Of a stretch of 64,000 nt of DNA, positions 26,063 to 36,200 are shown in pieces. Within the stretch, counting starts at the first letter, position 1; each line of letters begins with the position of its first letter. The position numbers were made by a program, and so were the translations under genes. Below the pieces are notes generated by a model. It was not told where the DNA came from. It saw only the letters and a program-made list of their open reading frames with translations, and searched no databases. Origin of the DNA: Pseudomonadota bacterium (GTDB lineage: Bacteria > Myxococcota_A > Polyangia > Polyangiales > Polyangiaceae). The stretch is taken from NCBI GenBank assembly GCA_023431345.1, contig JAEYWK010000105.1, forward strand, positions 1-64,000, read 5' to 3'.

Positions 26063-29000
26063 CAGGATCGGTGACCCGTGAGGTCGGGGTTGGAGGTGGC
26101 TGCAGCTGGTTTCCAGACCGCCAAGTCAACCCGCAGGCTATCAGCCAGGTGCTCGGGCAGGGCAACCAAGCCGAATGCGCGCTCGTCGCCTTCGTCCTCG
26201 CCCGGCGGCTCGGCCTCCGCACCTCCCAAGGTTTCCGCGTTGGAGCTCGAAAGGTCGCCACCCAGCAGCACCTCGAAGGTTTGGGCACGAATACGCAGCT
26301 CCTCGAACATGCGTTCGTCGTAGGTCCCGGCTAGGTAGGGTGTGTCCACCTCGAGCCGCGGCTCAAGCGTCGTGCCGGTGCTGAGCTGTCGGAGGCGTAG
26401 CGTTCGACTGCCGATACGGTCCACTCGTCCGGTGCGTTGCTCGAGCGTCGCCGGGTTCCAAGCGAGGTCGTAGTGGACGACATGGCTGCAGTGGCGGTGA
26501 AGGTCGATGCCTTCCTGGGCAACTTGGCCGCAGATCAGGATCTCCGGCAGGAGCGGCGTGTTGAACCCCTGAAAGCGACGCGAGCGCGTCTCGTTGTCGG
26601 TATCGCCCTTCACGATCGCGACCGTGTCTTTGCCTTTGGTCGCCTCGTAGAGCCCGGCACGCGCGCTCTTGGGGTCGTCGATAGAGCCGCTCGCGCCCGC
26701 CAAGTCCTCGATAAAGACGCCGACCAGCCGGAGCAAGCTCTCGTGGCGCCCCGCACCCGGCTCCGTAAAGTGTCGGACGAGCAAGTTTGCCCACGAATCG
26801 TCGTCCCGATCTTCGTGCTTGGGCAGCAATCGAACCAGCATCGACTCGCGCAGCATGGCGCGCCGCATCGCTTTGAACGCCAGTGCGCGCGTTCGAAAAT
26901 CGACTTTTCCCTCCTGAGTCCAGGTGAGCTCACGCAGGTGCACATGCAGGAAGCGTTGGTCGGAGCGATCGACCTCGACATCGGCCGGATGATGCTCGCG
27001 GGCGAGGAGCTGTTCTTCGGGGCTCACGCCCAGCCAGAACGACGGGCCATCGAAAGCCTGGCGCACGACACCAACGTGGTGAGACCGGCGGGCTCGATTG
27101 TCCCGCTCCACCAGCTGTTCGGCCAGCTCTTTCACCTCGGCATCGCTCGGTTTTCGCAATGGCGAGTAAGCGCTTTGCACGCCCTTCTCGTCGGCTAGCT
27201 CATCACCGCCGTCGTCACTCGTCGCAACGCCGCCATACAGGGCTTCAACCCACGCCGGTCTGGCCATCAGGTCGAGCACCTGCCGCAGCCTGGGGTGCCC
27301 GGACGCGCTGCCCCGCAACCGCAAAGCCAAGCTGTGCTCCACGGCGCGGTGCAGAAACACGCGATCGACAAGCTTGTCGTGCAGATCCTGCCCGTAGGTA
27401 AGGGCGAGCCGGGCGACGCTTCGGTAGTCGTCTAACGTTGGCCTTAGGTCGGTCGACGTGAAAGGCGGCGTGCCCGAGTCCGGCGGCGCCCACAGCATCG
27501 ACCAGAGCACCCGGTCGAGCATGGGTTGGTAGAGTGGCTGCGTCTTGGTGCTCAGTTGCTTGCGAAGGTTGCCGAGGCCTTGTTCGCCGCCCAAGGCTTC
27601 GTCGCGTCGAGCGTTGAGGCGCTGACTCACCTCAGCATCAATGAGCGCCGCCAGCCGAGCCGCCGTGTTGACGCGGAAGGTGAAGATGAGGCTCTTTTCA
27701 CCTCGTTCCCAGCGTGCCACGACCTCTTGGACGATGCGGCGCATCTTCGGGTGACTGGCGTCAGCCGATTCGCTACCCACCAAGTCTCGCAGCAAGCGCA
27801 CGTACGTCGCAGCTGCCCCGGCCGCGTCGGCCTTCTTGAACGCAGAGCCAGCCGCGCTCTCGAAGAAGGTGCTGTAGCAGCCGGTCAGGCTAGAGCCGAG
27901 ATTGGCGGTGCGCTTGCCGTTCTCGAGCTCGGACGTGGCCCGCATCATCAAATACAGCGGCAGCTCGTCGTCGCCCCGTACATCAAGCCCGGCCGCAGCA
28001 TGCAGCACATGCGCGTCGGGGCGCTGCTTGAGTTGCTCCGGCTGGTGGTCGATCTCCTGCCCCGCTCGCACCACCCGGTGCTGGGTCGAGCGGCGGTGGC
28101 GCACCACAAAGCGACCGAGCTCGGCACCCAGATCGCGGTTAAAGGCGAACAAGCGCAGCGCTTGTCCGACAAAATCGCGCAGCTCGGGCGCAACATCTGC
28201 CCGAACGGCTTGAACGAGCTGCTCCACCGCCGGCTCTTCGAGTGCCCCGGTGGCACGTGCCAGGTCAACCAAGCGGTCGCGCGCTTGACGCACCCCGGAG
28301 GCATCCCAAGCTTCGCGGAGCACTACCGGATCGATGCGACCGCCCAAACCGGACCACTTCCGCGCGAAGGCGGCGCTTTCGGCCTGGGCACGAGCCAGCG
28401 CCGGCCGAACGACGCGCTCACGAGCATCGGCCAGGTGCTGTCGTCGCGCCTCGCCGATGCCGAGCGAGTCGCTGACCTCGAGTAGCGCGAGTATTTCGGC
28501 TGGGTGCAGCTGAAACGGAGTCGCGGTCAGCAGCAGCGCGCGCCGGGCGCGGGGTGATATCCACCGCTCAAAGGCGCGAAAGTCGTTGCGCTTGTTCTTC
28601 CATTGATGCGCCTCATCGACGATGACGAGCGGCAGGTCGCTACCGAGCATGCTCCAGGCGGCGTTCTTGTAGAACTGCAGGGCCTTCTTCCAGATCGTGT
28701 CGAAACCTTCCTCACGGTGCCGCACGTTGGGGGTGCCCCATTCTTTGCACAGGGCGACCAGCTCGTCGCGCTTGTCGGGCTCGTCATCGACCGTCCGCCG
28801 TATCGCTAGCTCCAGCCCGTCGAGACTGAACGGGAGCGCGTTGGGCTCGACGTCGCCCAGGGCGCCGGCCGACCGTGGCCAATCCTTCGGAGCGCCCTTG
28901 AGCAAGACCTCGCGAGTCTCGATCGGCAGCGCCCGGCCAAAGCAGCGGAACAAGGTCGCCAACGTGAACTGGACCTTCACGTCCTCATTTTTCACTCGAG

Positions 29001-29469
29001 CGCCGAGCGCGGAGGTTTTGGCGATGACGACTCGCTGGGTCGCGTTTCTGAGCGCGGCTACGATCTCGTCGGGGCGGTCGACGCTCTTGGGCTGAAAGAG
29101 CTCTTGGGCGGCTTCGCGAAAGTCTGGGCGCGCGCACCGCTTCACGATCTCGCCCACCTCGCGATGCCACTTCTTCATCAGCTCATCGTTCTGGGGGACC
29201 AGAATTAGGACCTTTTGGTAGCAGCCGGGCAGCGCGCGGCTAGTCTTCTGCGCTTCGAGCACCGAGTAAGCAACGGCTAGGGCGACGAACGTTTTCCCCA
29301 TGCCGACCTCGTCGGCGAGCAGCTGCAGCTCCATGAAGCCCGGCGACGCCTCGTTGTACAGGCGACCGAGCAGCTGACGCGCCGTTTCGTTCTGGCGCTC
29401 GACGTCGCTCGCGTTCTTCATGCGCGTGCGGTCCGCCCCGAGGTCGAGAGCGTTCGTGAGCGAAATCAT
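26062..29469 (-). CDS. SNF2/HepA-type helicase (first of two)
   Basis: The 1135 residues start at ATG 29469, which overlaps the phospholipase-D-fold gene by ATGA; the longer open frame upstream lies within that gene. Motifs are LADEVGMGKTFVA (about 45-57), DEAH at about 285, LLLTATPFQLHP, and in the second lobe ICGQVAQEGIDLHRHC with EQRTGRVDRIGS near 980-1020. A long insert between the lobes (about 380-900) is helical and basic. Such proteins translocate on double-stranded DNA without necessarily unwinding it. Next to PLD and DUF1998 proteins the arrangement recalls DpdE-DpdJ-DpdK and DISARM. No dpdA-like transglycosylase is present. Confidence 0.8.
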   Translation of the reverse strand: MISLTNALDLGADRTRMKNASDVERQNETARQLLGRLYNEASPGFMELQLLADEVGMGKTFVALAVAYSVLEAQKTSRALPGCYQKVLILVPQNDELMKKWHREVGEIVKRCARPDFREAAQELFQPKSVDRPDEIVAALRNATQRVVIAKTSALGARVKNEDVKVQFTLATLFRCFGRALPIETREVLLKGAPKDWPRSAGALGDVEPNALPFSLDGLELAIRRTVDDEPDKRDELVALCKEWGTPNVRHREEGFDTIWKKALQFYKNAAWSMLGSDLPLVIVDEAHQWKNKRNDFRAFERWISPRARRALLLTATPFQLHPAEILALLEVSDSLGIGEARRQHLADARERVVRPALARAQAESAAFARKWSGLGGRIDPVVLREAWDASGVRQARDRLVDLARATGALEEPAVEQLVQAVRADVAPELRDFVGQALRLFAFNRDLGAELGRFVVRHRRSTQHRVVRAGQEIDHQPEQLKQRPDAHVLHAAAGLDVRGDDELPLYLMMRATSELENGKRTANLGSSLTGCYSTFFESAAGSAFKKADAAGAAATYVRLLRDLVGSESADASHPKMRRIVQEVVARWERGEKSLIFTFRVNTAARLAALIDAEVSQRLNARRDEALGGEQGLGNLRKQLSTKTQPLYQPMLDRVLWSMLWAPPDSGTPPFTSTDLRPTLDDYRSVARLALTYGQDLHDKLVDRVFLHRAVEHSLALRLRGSASGHPRLRQVLDLMARPAWVEALYGGVATSDDGGDELADEKGVQSAYSPLRKPSDAEVKELAEQLVERDNRARRSHHVGVVRQAFDGPSFWLGVSPEEQLLAREHHPADVEVDRSDQRFLHVHLRELTWTQEGKVDFRTRALAFKAMRRAMLRESMLVRLLPKHEDRDDDSWANLLVRHFTEPGAGRHESLLRLVGVFIEDLAGASGSIDDPKSARAGLYEATKGKDTVAIVKGDTDNETRSRRFQGFNTPLLPEILICGQVAQEGIDLHRHCSHVVHYDLAWNPATLEQRTGRVDRIGSRTLRLRQLSTGTTLEPRLEVDTPYLAGTYDERMFEELRIRAQTFEVLLGGDLSSSNAETLGGAEAEPPGEDEGDERAFGLVALPEHLADSLRVDLAVWKPAAATSNPDLTGHRS

Positions 29470-31553
29470 GCCCCGGCCTCCTGCAGGCTGGCAGCGTACC
29501 TGGCAAAGGCACTCGTGGCGCCTAGCTCCGTGGCGTGCGACTGGCGCAGGCCATTCAGCTGAGTTTCGATGGTGCGGCGCGCCGCAGCACACACTTCGGA
29601 GTAGTGCTCCAACTCGGGCGGAGCGTAAGCCGCGACTGTCCTCAGCAAGGCGATGAGCTCAGCCAGCTGAAACGCCGCAGCCGTGACTGAACGGCTGCCC
29701 TGCGTGACCTGCGACAGGATGTGCTGAGCGAGCGCAACCGGACTGACCTCACCCAAGAAAGCTTGGTAGAGCACGCCACGCGAACCACGTGCGGCCAGGA
29801 GCTCACGGCGAATGCCGGGCAGCGCGTCAACGAAAGCGCGAATCTGGTACGCCTGGATGCGGCCCTTGTCGACCGCCAGCTCTCCCCTTGCAGCAACGCC
29901 GCCGCTGCCATTCCGCTCGTCACCCTCCTCGGGATCGGGATAAAGCTCGTCGAACGTGATGCGGCCCTGGTAGTAGGCGAGCAGGTCGCTCTCGCCGGGC
30001 TTTTTGCCGGCCGGGGAAAGCGGAAGCCGGTGTCGCGCCTCGCCAGCAGCGACGTTCACCGGAAATGGCGCGCTGCCCTCGGGCGCAACCACGAGGATGT
30101 GGCGCTCACGTAGCAATGACTGCAGGGCCTGCGCCGAGAGGGTTGTGGTGACGGTCGCGGCCCCGGCCGCCGTGGTGAAAAGGGACGACCCTAACTGCGC
30201 ATCTACCTGACCGCCTACGTGCACGACCCAGCCGGCGGGTGTCTCTGAAGCCCACCGCGTCGCGAGCGCCAGCACGTCGCCCTCCGATGACGGCGTGAGC
30301 TCGGCCGATAGTAGTGACGCAGGCCAGAACCCAACCGGCTGCGCATCTTCTTCGACCACCGCGACGGGACCGGCCTCGGACAGTGAAACCAGCGCTAGCC
30401 CATCATTGGCCGTCGGCGGCAGGAGCTGCGCCGCAGCCTTCGGCGTGAGCTCGAAGACCCAGCCGGCCTCCACGTTGGCCGCGCGCTCGACTGCCCCCGA
30501 CGCCGCCCCGCGGAAGCCAAAGCCATTGCGCGTGAAGTTGGCCGAGCCTGCGTAGGCCAGCGTGGCATCGTGCGCCGTGAGCATGAGCACCTTGGCGTGC
30601 AGCTTTCGCGTCGCCGTGATGTCCAGCTTCACATCCAGGTCAGCGGGAGCGATCTTTGGGTCGACCGGCAGCACGCGAATCGTGACGCCCGGAAAGTCGC
30701 TGAAGAACACGACGGGTACCTTCTCTGGCACGTACCCACCGCCGGCCAGGGGCTTGCTCTCCACGAACAGCTCGACCGAGCAACGTGGGGAAAGCGCATG
30801 ACGGTCCCGCAGCTCGCCGAGCAGGCGCCGCAGCGGCGTGTGACTCGAACCATCTTCACTCCAGAACGGGCTGACGATACACACCCGTTCGACCAGCTTG
30901 CCCGCAGGCCAACGGTCGACGAACGCACGCCAGAGTGGCTTCGTTCCATCCGACCAGATCACGGGCGCAGGTGTTGACAGCTCGGGCGCGCTCCACTGTT
31001 CGATTCGAGCGCGCACGGCGTCGAGCTCCGCGAGAAACTCTGCGGCGCGTTCGGAGAACGCCCCAAGCGTGTCGCGTGCCGCACGCAAGATAGCTGCAAT
31101 CTCGGCGGCCTTCTTGGGCTCGTCGTGGTGCGCTAGCGCCTCACCGCAAACCTCGCGGTTCTCCCGGTAGCCCTGTTGCGTCAAATTGGCGGACCCCAGC
31201 AGGACGCGCACTGCGTGGTCGTACTCGACGACCACCAGCTTGGCGTGGAGGCAGGCACCGCGAACCGACACAGGATGGACGACCGTGCGCAGGCTCGGCC
31301 GCTGCTGGTAGGCCCGCGCCTCGCACAGCACGCCGCAGTAGTCCAAGCCTGCCAGCTTTCGCTGCAGGGCCAGTTGCCCTGAGTGCCCAGCAAAGTCGGC
31401 CTGTGAGATCGAAAGGGCCGTGCACAAGAAGTCGCTATCGAAGAAGTCCGCCTGGAGGTTGTGCGTGGTGGCCAGCACCCGGCGCACCCGTCCCGTCCGC
31501 GATGTATCGGGCCGCAGCCGATCGACGAGGCGTCGCTTGGCAGCGTCGTTCAC
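29466..31553 (-). CDS. Phospholipase-D-fold protein with two HKD motifs
   Basis: The 695-residue protein starts at GTG 31553, overlapping the previous stop by four bases (GTGA). Both HKD half-sites are complete: HAKLVVVEYDHAV with GSANLTQQG near residue 105-125, and HAKVLMLTAHDAT with GSANFTRNG near 317-340. Members of this fold in defence loci (DrmC in DISARM, DpdK) are suspected nucleases. The C-terminal 250 residues form a helical tail with no motif. Its stop overlaps the SNF2 gene start by ATGA, so the PLD and helicase proteins are made together and may form a complex. Confidence 0.8.
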   Translation of the reverse strand: MNDAAKRRLVDRLRPDTSRTGRVRRVLATTHNLQADFFDSDFLCTALSISQADFAGHSGQLALQRKLAGLDYCGVLCEARAYQQRPSLRTVVHPVSVRGACLHAKLVVVEYDHAVRVLLGSANLTQQGYRENREVCGEALAHHDEPKKAAEIAAILRAARDTLGAFSERAAEFLAELDAVRARIEQWSAPELSTPAPVIWSDGTKPLWRAFVDRWPAGKLVERVCIVSPFWSEDGSSHTPLRRLLGELRDRHALSPRCSVELFVESKPLAGGGYVPEKVPVVFFSDFPGVTIRVLPVDPKIAPADLDVKLDITATRKLHAKVLMLTAHDATLAYAGSANFTRNGFGFRGAASGAVERAANVEAGWVFELTPKAAAQLLPPTANDGLALVSLSEAGPVAVVEEDAQPVGFWPASLLSAELTPSSEGDVLALATRWASETPAGWVVHVGGQVDAQLGSSLFTTAAGAATVTTTLSAQALQSLLRERHILVVAPEGSAPFPVNVAAGEARHRLPLSPAGKKPGESDLLAYYQGRITFDELYPDPEEGDERNGSGGVAARGELAVDKGRIQAYQIRAFVDALPGIRRELLAARGSRGVLYQAFLGEVSPVALAQHILSQVTQGSRSVTAAAFQLAELIALLRTVAAYAPPELEHYSEVCAAARRTIETQLNGLRQSHATELGATSAFARYAASLQEAGA

Positions 31554-32941
31554 GTTGCCTCCGATGGTGCGACGCGACCCGTCACAGTGAGCAGGCTCAG
31601 CGCGGCGCCGAAGCGCCAGTCGGGCCCGCGCACGCCGTCAGCCGACTTGGGCTCTCCAGACCGGGTACCGATACGGGTGCTGGTGAGGGCCAGCTCGGAG
31701 CCACGCTCCTCGATCCAGGGCTGCTTGGGCCGCCCCAGCTCGAGCTTTCCGCGCTGAATCTCGGCGTGGCGTTTGAGAACCAGCCGAACGATCGCGGGTA
31801 CGTCGGACAGCGCCCCAACTTGCGTCGCCACGCGGAGGATGTCCCGACCGCGCGATAGCAGCTCGCGCTTGCCCAGCCCGAACAGCCGCTCAGCCGCTCC
31901 CAGCAGCGCTCGAGCCCGCCCACGAACGTCGGCGCAGGCGCTCTGGACCACCGGGTCGCCGACTACGGTCGCGAACTGTTCGACATCGTTCATCTTGCGG
32001 CACAGCCACAGCACGCGTTCGAAGATGAGCGTGAACTCGCGCAGAAAATCATCGTAGGCCCGAGCAGCCTGGAGAAACGCGGTGAGGGCCGGGTCATTGG
32101 CTTCCTCTGCTCGATCGACGCAGGCATCGAACAGCGAGCTCGACCCACCGGCGCGCCAGCTCGGCACCACGCGCTCGACCAGCGCCAACGAACGGGCGCG
32201 CGCTGGGCTTTGTACGGCTGCTTCTGCGAGGAACTTTCGGGCATCTCCCAGCAGTGGTGCGCCCGGGTGCGCTCGCGAACCCCAGGCTTTGAGCGTGCTC
32301 ACACGCACCGAGGCCGTCTTGTCCAGGCAGGCGCGCACCAGTTCCTTCCGCTGGCCACCGTCGGTGGTCGTCTCCAGAAATCCCAGGCCCAGCGCCGCGC
32401 CGAAGCCTGACGTCGGCGCGAACGTCGACTTTTCGAGCAGGTGCAGTTGCTCGGCGACCCCGCCGTAGATGCCAAAAACGCCGTAGCGGTACTGCTGCGC
32501 CAGCAGTGCGAACTCGCTGCCCGCCTCCTTCGCGCCCGACCGCGCTAGCCGCTCGGCCTCGCGCGCCACATAGGTGATGCCGCGCAGGCCGGACACCTTG
32601 GAGCCGACCTCGTCAGCGTTCGCGGCTTCAGCCTCAGCGCTTGGCACTTGGAGAGCTGACGCCAGCGCCCAAAGTCGCTCACAGCGCAGCCCGACTTCGA
32701 TGCGCCGCTTCCGCGCAGCCGAAGCCGAAAGCCCTGTGATGCCCCCTTCCGCATCGGCAATCGCGAGTCCTGCACACAGCATCGGCAGGTACGTGGCCTG
32801 AGCCGCAGCGGCCGTCATTCCGGGGAACAACAAATCTGCCAGCACCAAGTAGCCGGCCGTGAAACCCAAAGGATCGACAGTGCCGCCCGGTAGCTCGGCA
32901 GGATCGTACGCGGTCAGAAAAACAGGCAGCGGTGCATTCAT
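31550..32941 (-). CDS. Unknown operon protein (463 aa)
   Basis: This is a 463-residue mostly helical protein with ATG 32941 and a strong GGAGGGG ribosome site. A hydrophobic stretch near 28-65 is probably buried rather than a membrane span. The middle contains paired helices (AYDDFLREFTLIFERVLWLCRKM). I recognise no family and no catalytic motif. It overlaps the PLD gene by four bases and follows the zinc-ribbon gene by 19, so it is an integral part of the operon. A structural or adaptor role is possible. Confidence 0.6.
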   Translation of the reverse strand: MNAPLPVFLTAYDPAELPGGTVDPLGFTAGYLVLADLLFPGMTAAAAQATYLPMLCAGLAIADAEGGITGLSASAARKRRIEVGLRCERLWALASALQVPSAEAEAANADEVGSKVSGLRGITYVAREAERLARSGAKEAGSEFALLAQQYRYGVFGIYGGVAEQLHLLEKSTFAPTSGFGAALGLGFLETTTDGGQRKELVRACLDKTASVRVSTLKAWGSRAHPGAPLLGDARKFLAEAAVQSPARARSLALVERVVPSWRAGGSSSLFDACVDRAEEANDPALTAFLQAARAYDDFLREFTLIFERVLWLCRKMNDVEQFATVVGDPVVQSACADVRGRARALLGAAERLFGLGKRELLSRGRDILRVATQVGALSDVPAIVRLVLKRHAEIQRGKLELGRPKQPWIEERGSELALTSTRIGTRSGEPKSADGVRGPDWRFGAALSLLTVTGRVAPSEAT

Positions 32942-32960
32942 GGTCCCCTCCAGCTCAACC

Positions 32961-33260
32961 TCAGTCCCAGATCCCGCTGAACTCGAACTTCAAGCTCGTG
33001 TTGCCGCAGCGCGGGCACAAGACCGGCTCCTCAGGCGGAATCTCGCGAAGGCCGGCGGGGTCGTAGAGCCAGATGACCTCGACGGCCGTTCGGCACTCCT
33101 CACAATGGGGTGGGGCCTTCTGCGTCAGAGCGCTAACCAGCTTGACGCAAGTCGTGCACCAGGCAGGCAGGCATGCCGTGCTTGGCCCGTCCATACCCGA
33201 GCCCGCGAAGACGTCTGTGTCGATGCCGCACGGGCACTTGGCTGAAAGCACGAGTCCCAT
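32961..33260 (-). CDS. Small multi-zinc-ribbon protein (99 aa)
   Basis: The 99 residues carry an early CPCG and then three CxxC pairs: CTTC, CEEC and CPRC. Together they are enough for two zinc ribbons. The ATG overlaps the SF1 helicase stop by one base (TAATG). Small zinc-ribbon proteins in such loci may hold larger enzymes to DNA or to one another. Family not identified, but the cysteine pattern makes it a real protein. Confidence 0.6.
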   Translation of the reverse strand: MGLVLSAKCPCGIDTDVFAGSGMDGPSTACLPAWCTTCVKLVSALTQKAPPHCEECRTAVEVIWLYDPAGLREIPPEEPVLCPRCGNTSLKFEFSGIWD

Positions 33261-36200
33261 TAGGCATCTCCGGTTGAATAGAAGCGCCCGTCGCGCAGCT
33301 CTAGCGCGTTGGTTCGGCAGAGTGTTTGCAGTTGCGAGAGCGCTGCGGCGCGGACTTGTGCCCCCACGGTCTTGAAGCCCAGCAGCCGCAAAGCGTCGGT
33401 CAGCAGGCGTTCCTCGTCGATGCCCTGGTTGGCGCGTACTGTAGCGTGAAGGGCGGCGCGGATCTCGCTGGGCGGCAGGTACTCCGCCTTGCGTAAGCTT
33501 GCGGAGGAGGCGTTTTCGCGATCACGCGGCACGACAGGACGACCTGGCATCCTGAAAAAGTCTGACTCGGCGTGGATACGGTTTCGCGACGCAAGCCAGT
33601 GCAGCGCGTCTTCCACGGCCCCGGCGATTCGCGACCCTGTTCGACTGAGACCCCAGAGCCCGGTAACGCGCTTGGCGACTTCGTCGCGGTGGATTGGTCC
33701 TTCGGTCTCGATCACCTGTCGCACTACGTCTGCCAGCCGTTCGATCGAGAGCTGATGGATGGCACTACTGGGGACCGCGAAGGTCGCCTCGACATAGGGG
33801 ACAACCCGTTTAGGAATCGGCGGTGGAACGCTATGAGGAGCATGGCGGGCCACTTCCGCTGGCGCCTCAGGCTTCGGGACCGGGCGCAGCGCTCCGCGTG
33901 GCTTTGCCCGAGCCCGCGCCAGTGCTTCAACGAGCTTCTTGGTCTGGCCGCTCGCATCCCGGAACCAGTCGGTGCTCCACACGCGGACGATCGTCCAGCC
34001 GCGGTCTTCAAGCACTTGCTGCCGAAGCCGGTCGCGGTCTCGAGCACAGCGGCTCGAGTGGTACTGCGCGCCGTCGCACTCGATGCCTGCTAGATAGCGT
34101 CCCGGCTGTTCGGGATCGGGTACAGCCAAATCGATAAAGAAGCCAGCGACGCCGACCTGGCTGTGAACGGCGTAGCCGTGCTGCTGCACGGCGCGAGCCA
34201 CCTGTTCCTCGAACGGGGAACCGAAGCCCTTCTCGTCGCTTTGCACCCCGATGTCTTGAATACCGGTTGCGGCGTAGTGAAGGAATTGTTTGAAGGCGAC
34301 CACGCCGCGGGCGTTCGAGCGCTCGAGCTTGATGTCGTCGGCGGTGATGGAGGAAAATACCTCACAACGTTCGCGAGAGCGCGTAATCAGCACGTTGAGT
34401 CGCCGCTCGCCACCGTCGTTGTTGAGCGGACCAAAGCTCATACTCATGAAGCCCGAGCTATCTTTGCCGTAGCCGACGGAGATAAAGATGACGTCCCGCT
34501 CGTCGCCCTGAATACTCTCGAGGTTCTTGACGAAGAACTCATCCTGGCCGCCTCGTGAGCAAAAGGTCTCGAGCTCCGGGTGCGCCTCTCGCAGGAGCTC
34601 GACCTCGTTCAGGACCGCATCCCGCTGAGCCATCGAGAATGCGCCCACTCCGAGCGTCTTGTTCGGTGTCTCGCGAGCGTGCTTCAGTACATGCTGCGCG
34701 ACGACCTGGGCCTCTCGTTGGTTATTGGTCGCATTGCCACGATCGAAAACGCCATCCGGTACATGATGAAATCGAAGGCCATTCCCATCGCTCGCATGCT
34801 CCGGGCTGGGGGGAATGAAGAGCCGACCGTCGTAGAACTCTCGATTCGACACCGCGATCAGCGAGTGGTGGCGGCTCCGGTAATGCCAGCGAAGCATTCG
34901 GTCCGGTAGCCCCTGCCCAACGCAGAGTGCGAGGATGCTCTGCACATCGCCCAAGCTGTCTTCCTCGCCATCGTCGTCGGTGGCCATGCGCTGAAAGAAA
35001 CTGGTTGGCGGCAGCTGCTTCTCGTCGCCCACCACGACGATCTGCTTACAGCGGGCGATGGCCCCCAGCGCGTCTACCGGCGCGACCTGGCTCGCTTCGT
35101 CAATGAGCAGCAGGTCGAACTCCAGGCCACCCGGTTCGAGGAACTGCGCGACCGAAATCGGGCTCATCATGAACAATGGCTTGATCGCTTGGATGCTCCG
35201 GCCCGCTTCCTTGAGCAGATGCCGCAGCGGCATGTGCCGGCGCTTCTTGCTGATTTCCTTCCTCAGCACCCCCATCTCACCGCCGTCTCCCTGTCGATTC
35301 GGCAGGCCACGAGCGTGTGCCACGCAGACCTCGTACCGCGCGAGCCGCAAGCGCTCGCGATCGAGTGCCTGGAACCTGTCGATGACTTTGGTGTGCGTGG
35401 CTCCATCGAAAGCGCCGAGCGCCGGAAAACGCTCGTACGCGCTGCGCAAGACCTCCTCGTAAAACGAGGCTGTGAGCTGCGGAACGAAGGTGGCTGGCGC
35501 CAGGCGTCCGCTCGCGATCATTGGGACAAAGGACGATAGGTCGAGTGCTCGCAAGTGGGAGCTGGCCCCAAAGTAGGCGACCCAACGGTCAAGGATCATG
35601 GGTGCCTCGATCCACTGCGACAGACGCGTTCCAAACTCGTCTAGCGGGACTTGACCGACGTCATGCACCCCGAAGGCCTCCACGCAGTCGAAGTCCAGGC
35701 GCGCGAGGGAGGCTTCGAGTGTTGCACGCACGCTCGAGACGCTCTGGCCGAACGCTGCTGCCTGGCTCACGGCCGCCTGCGGCGACCCGATGCGCGCCGC
35801 AGCGCGCCGCGCGCGTCCGCTGGGATCTTGCTGGTTGGCAAGCTCGACCCACGATACGAGCTGCCCAAGGCTGTCCCAGTGAGAGGCTTCGCCGCCCCAG
35901 AGCGACCCAAAGGCACGGCTGGCCAGTTCGTGCCCTGCGGCGACAGCTGCGCGCAGGCGCTGCGCCGTCGTCAGGGAGTCGAGTAGCTCGATACAACTTT
36001 CGACCGTTGGCGGCGGATCGCCCTGGCACAGCCCACGAACCAGCGCGCGTGCTCGGCGGTAATCGGCTGAAAAGAAGCGAAAAAACGACCGGCCGTGCGC
36101 GGCCAGGTGCGTCCGGGTCAGCGCCACATCAACCGACCATGCCGCGTCCGTCACGATGTTGCGGAGCTGAGTGGCCTGCGCCGTAAGCTGTGCTCCAGTC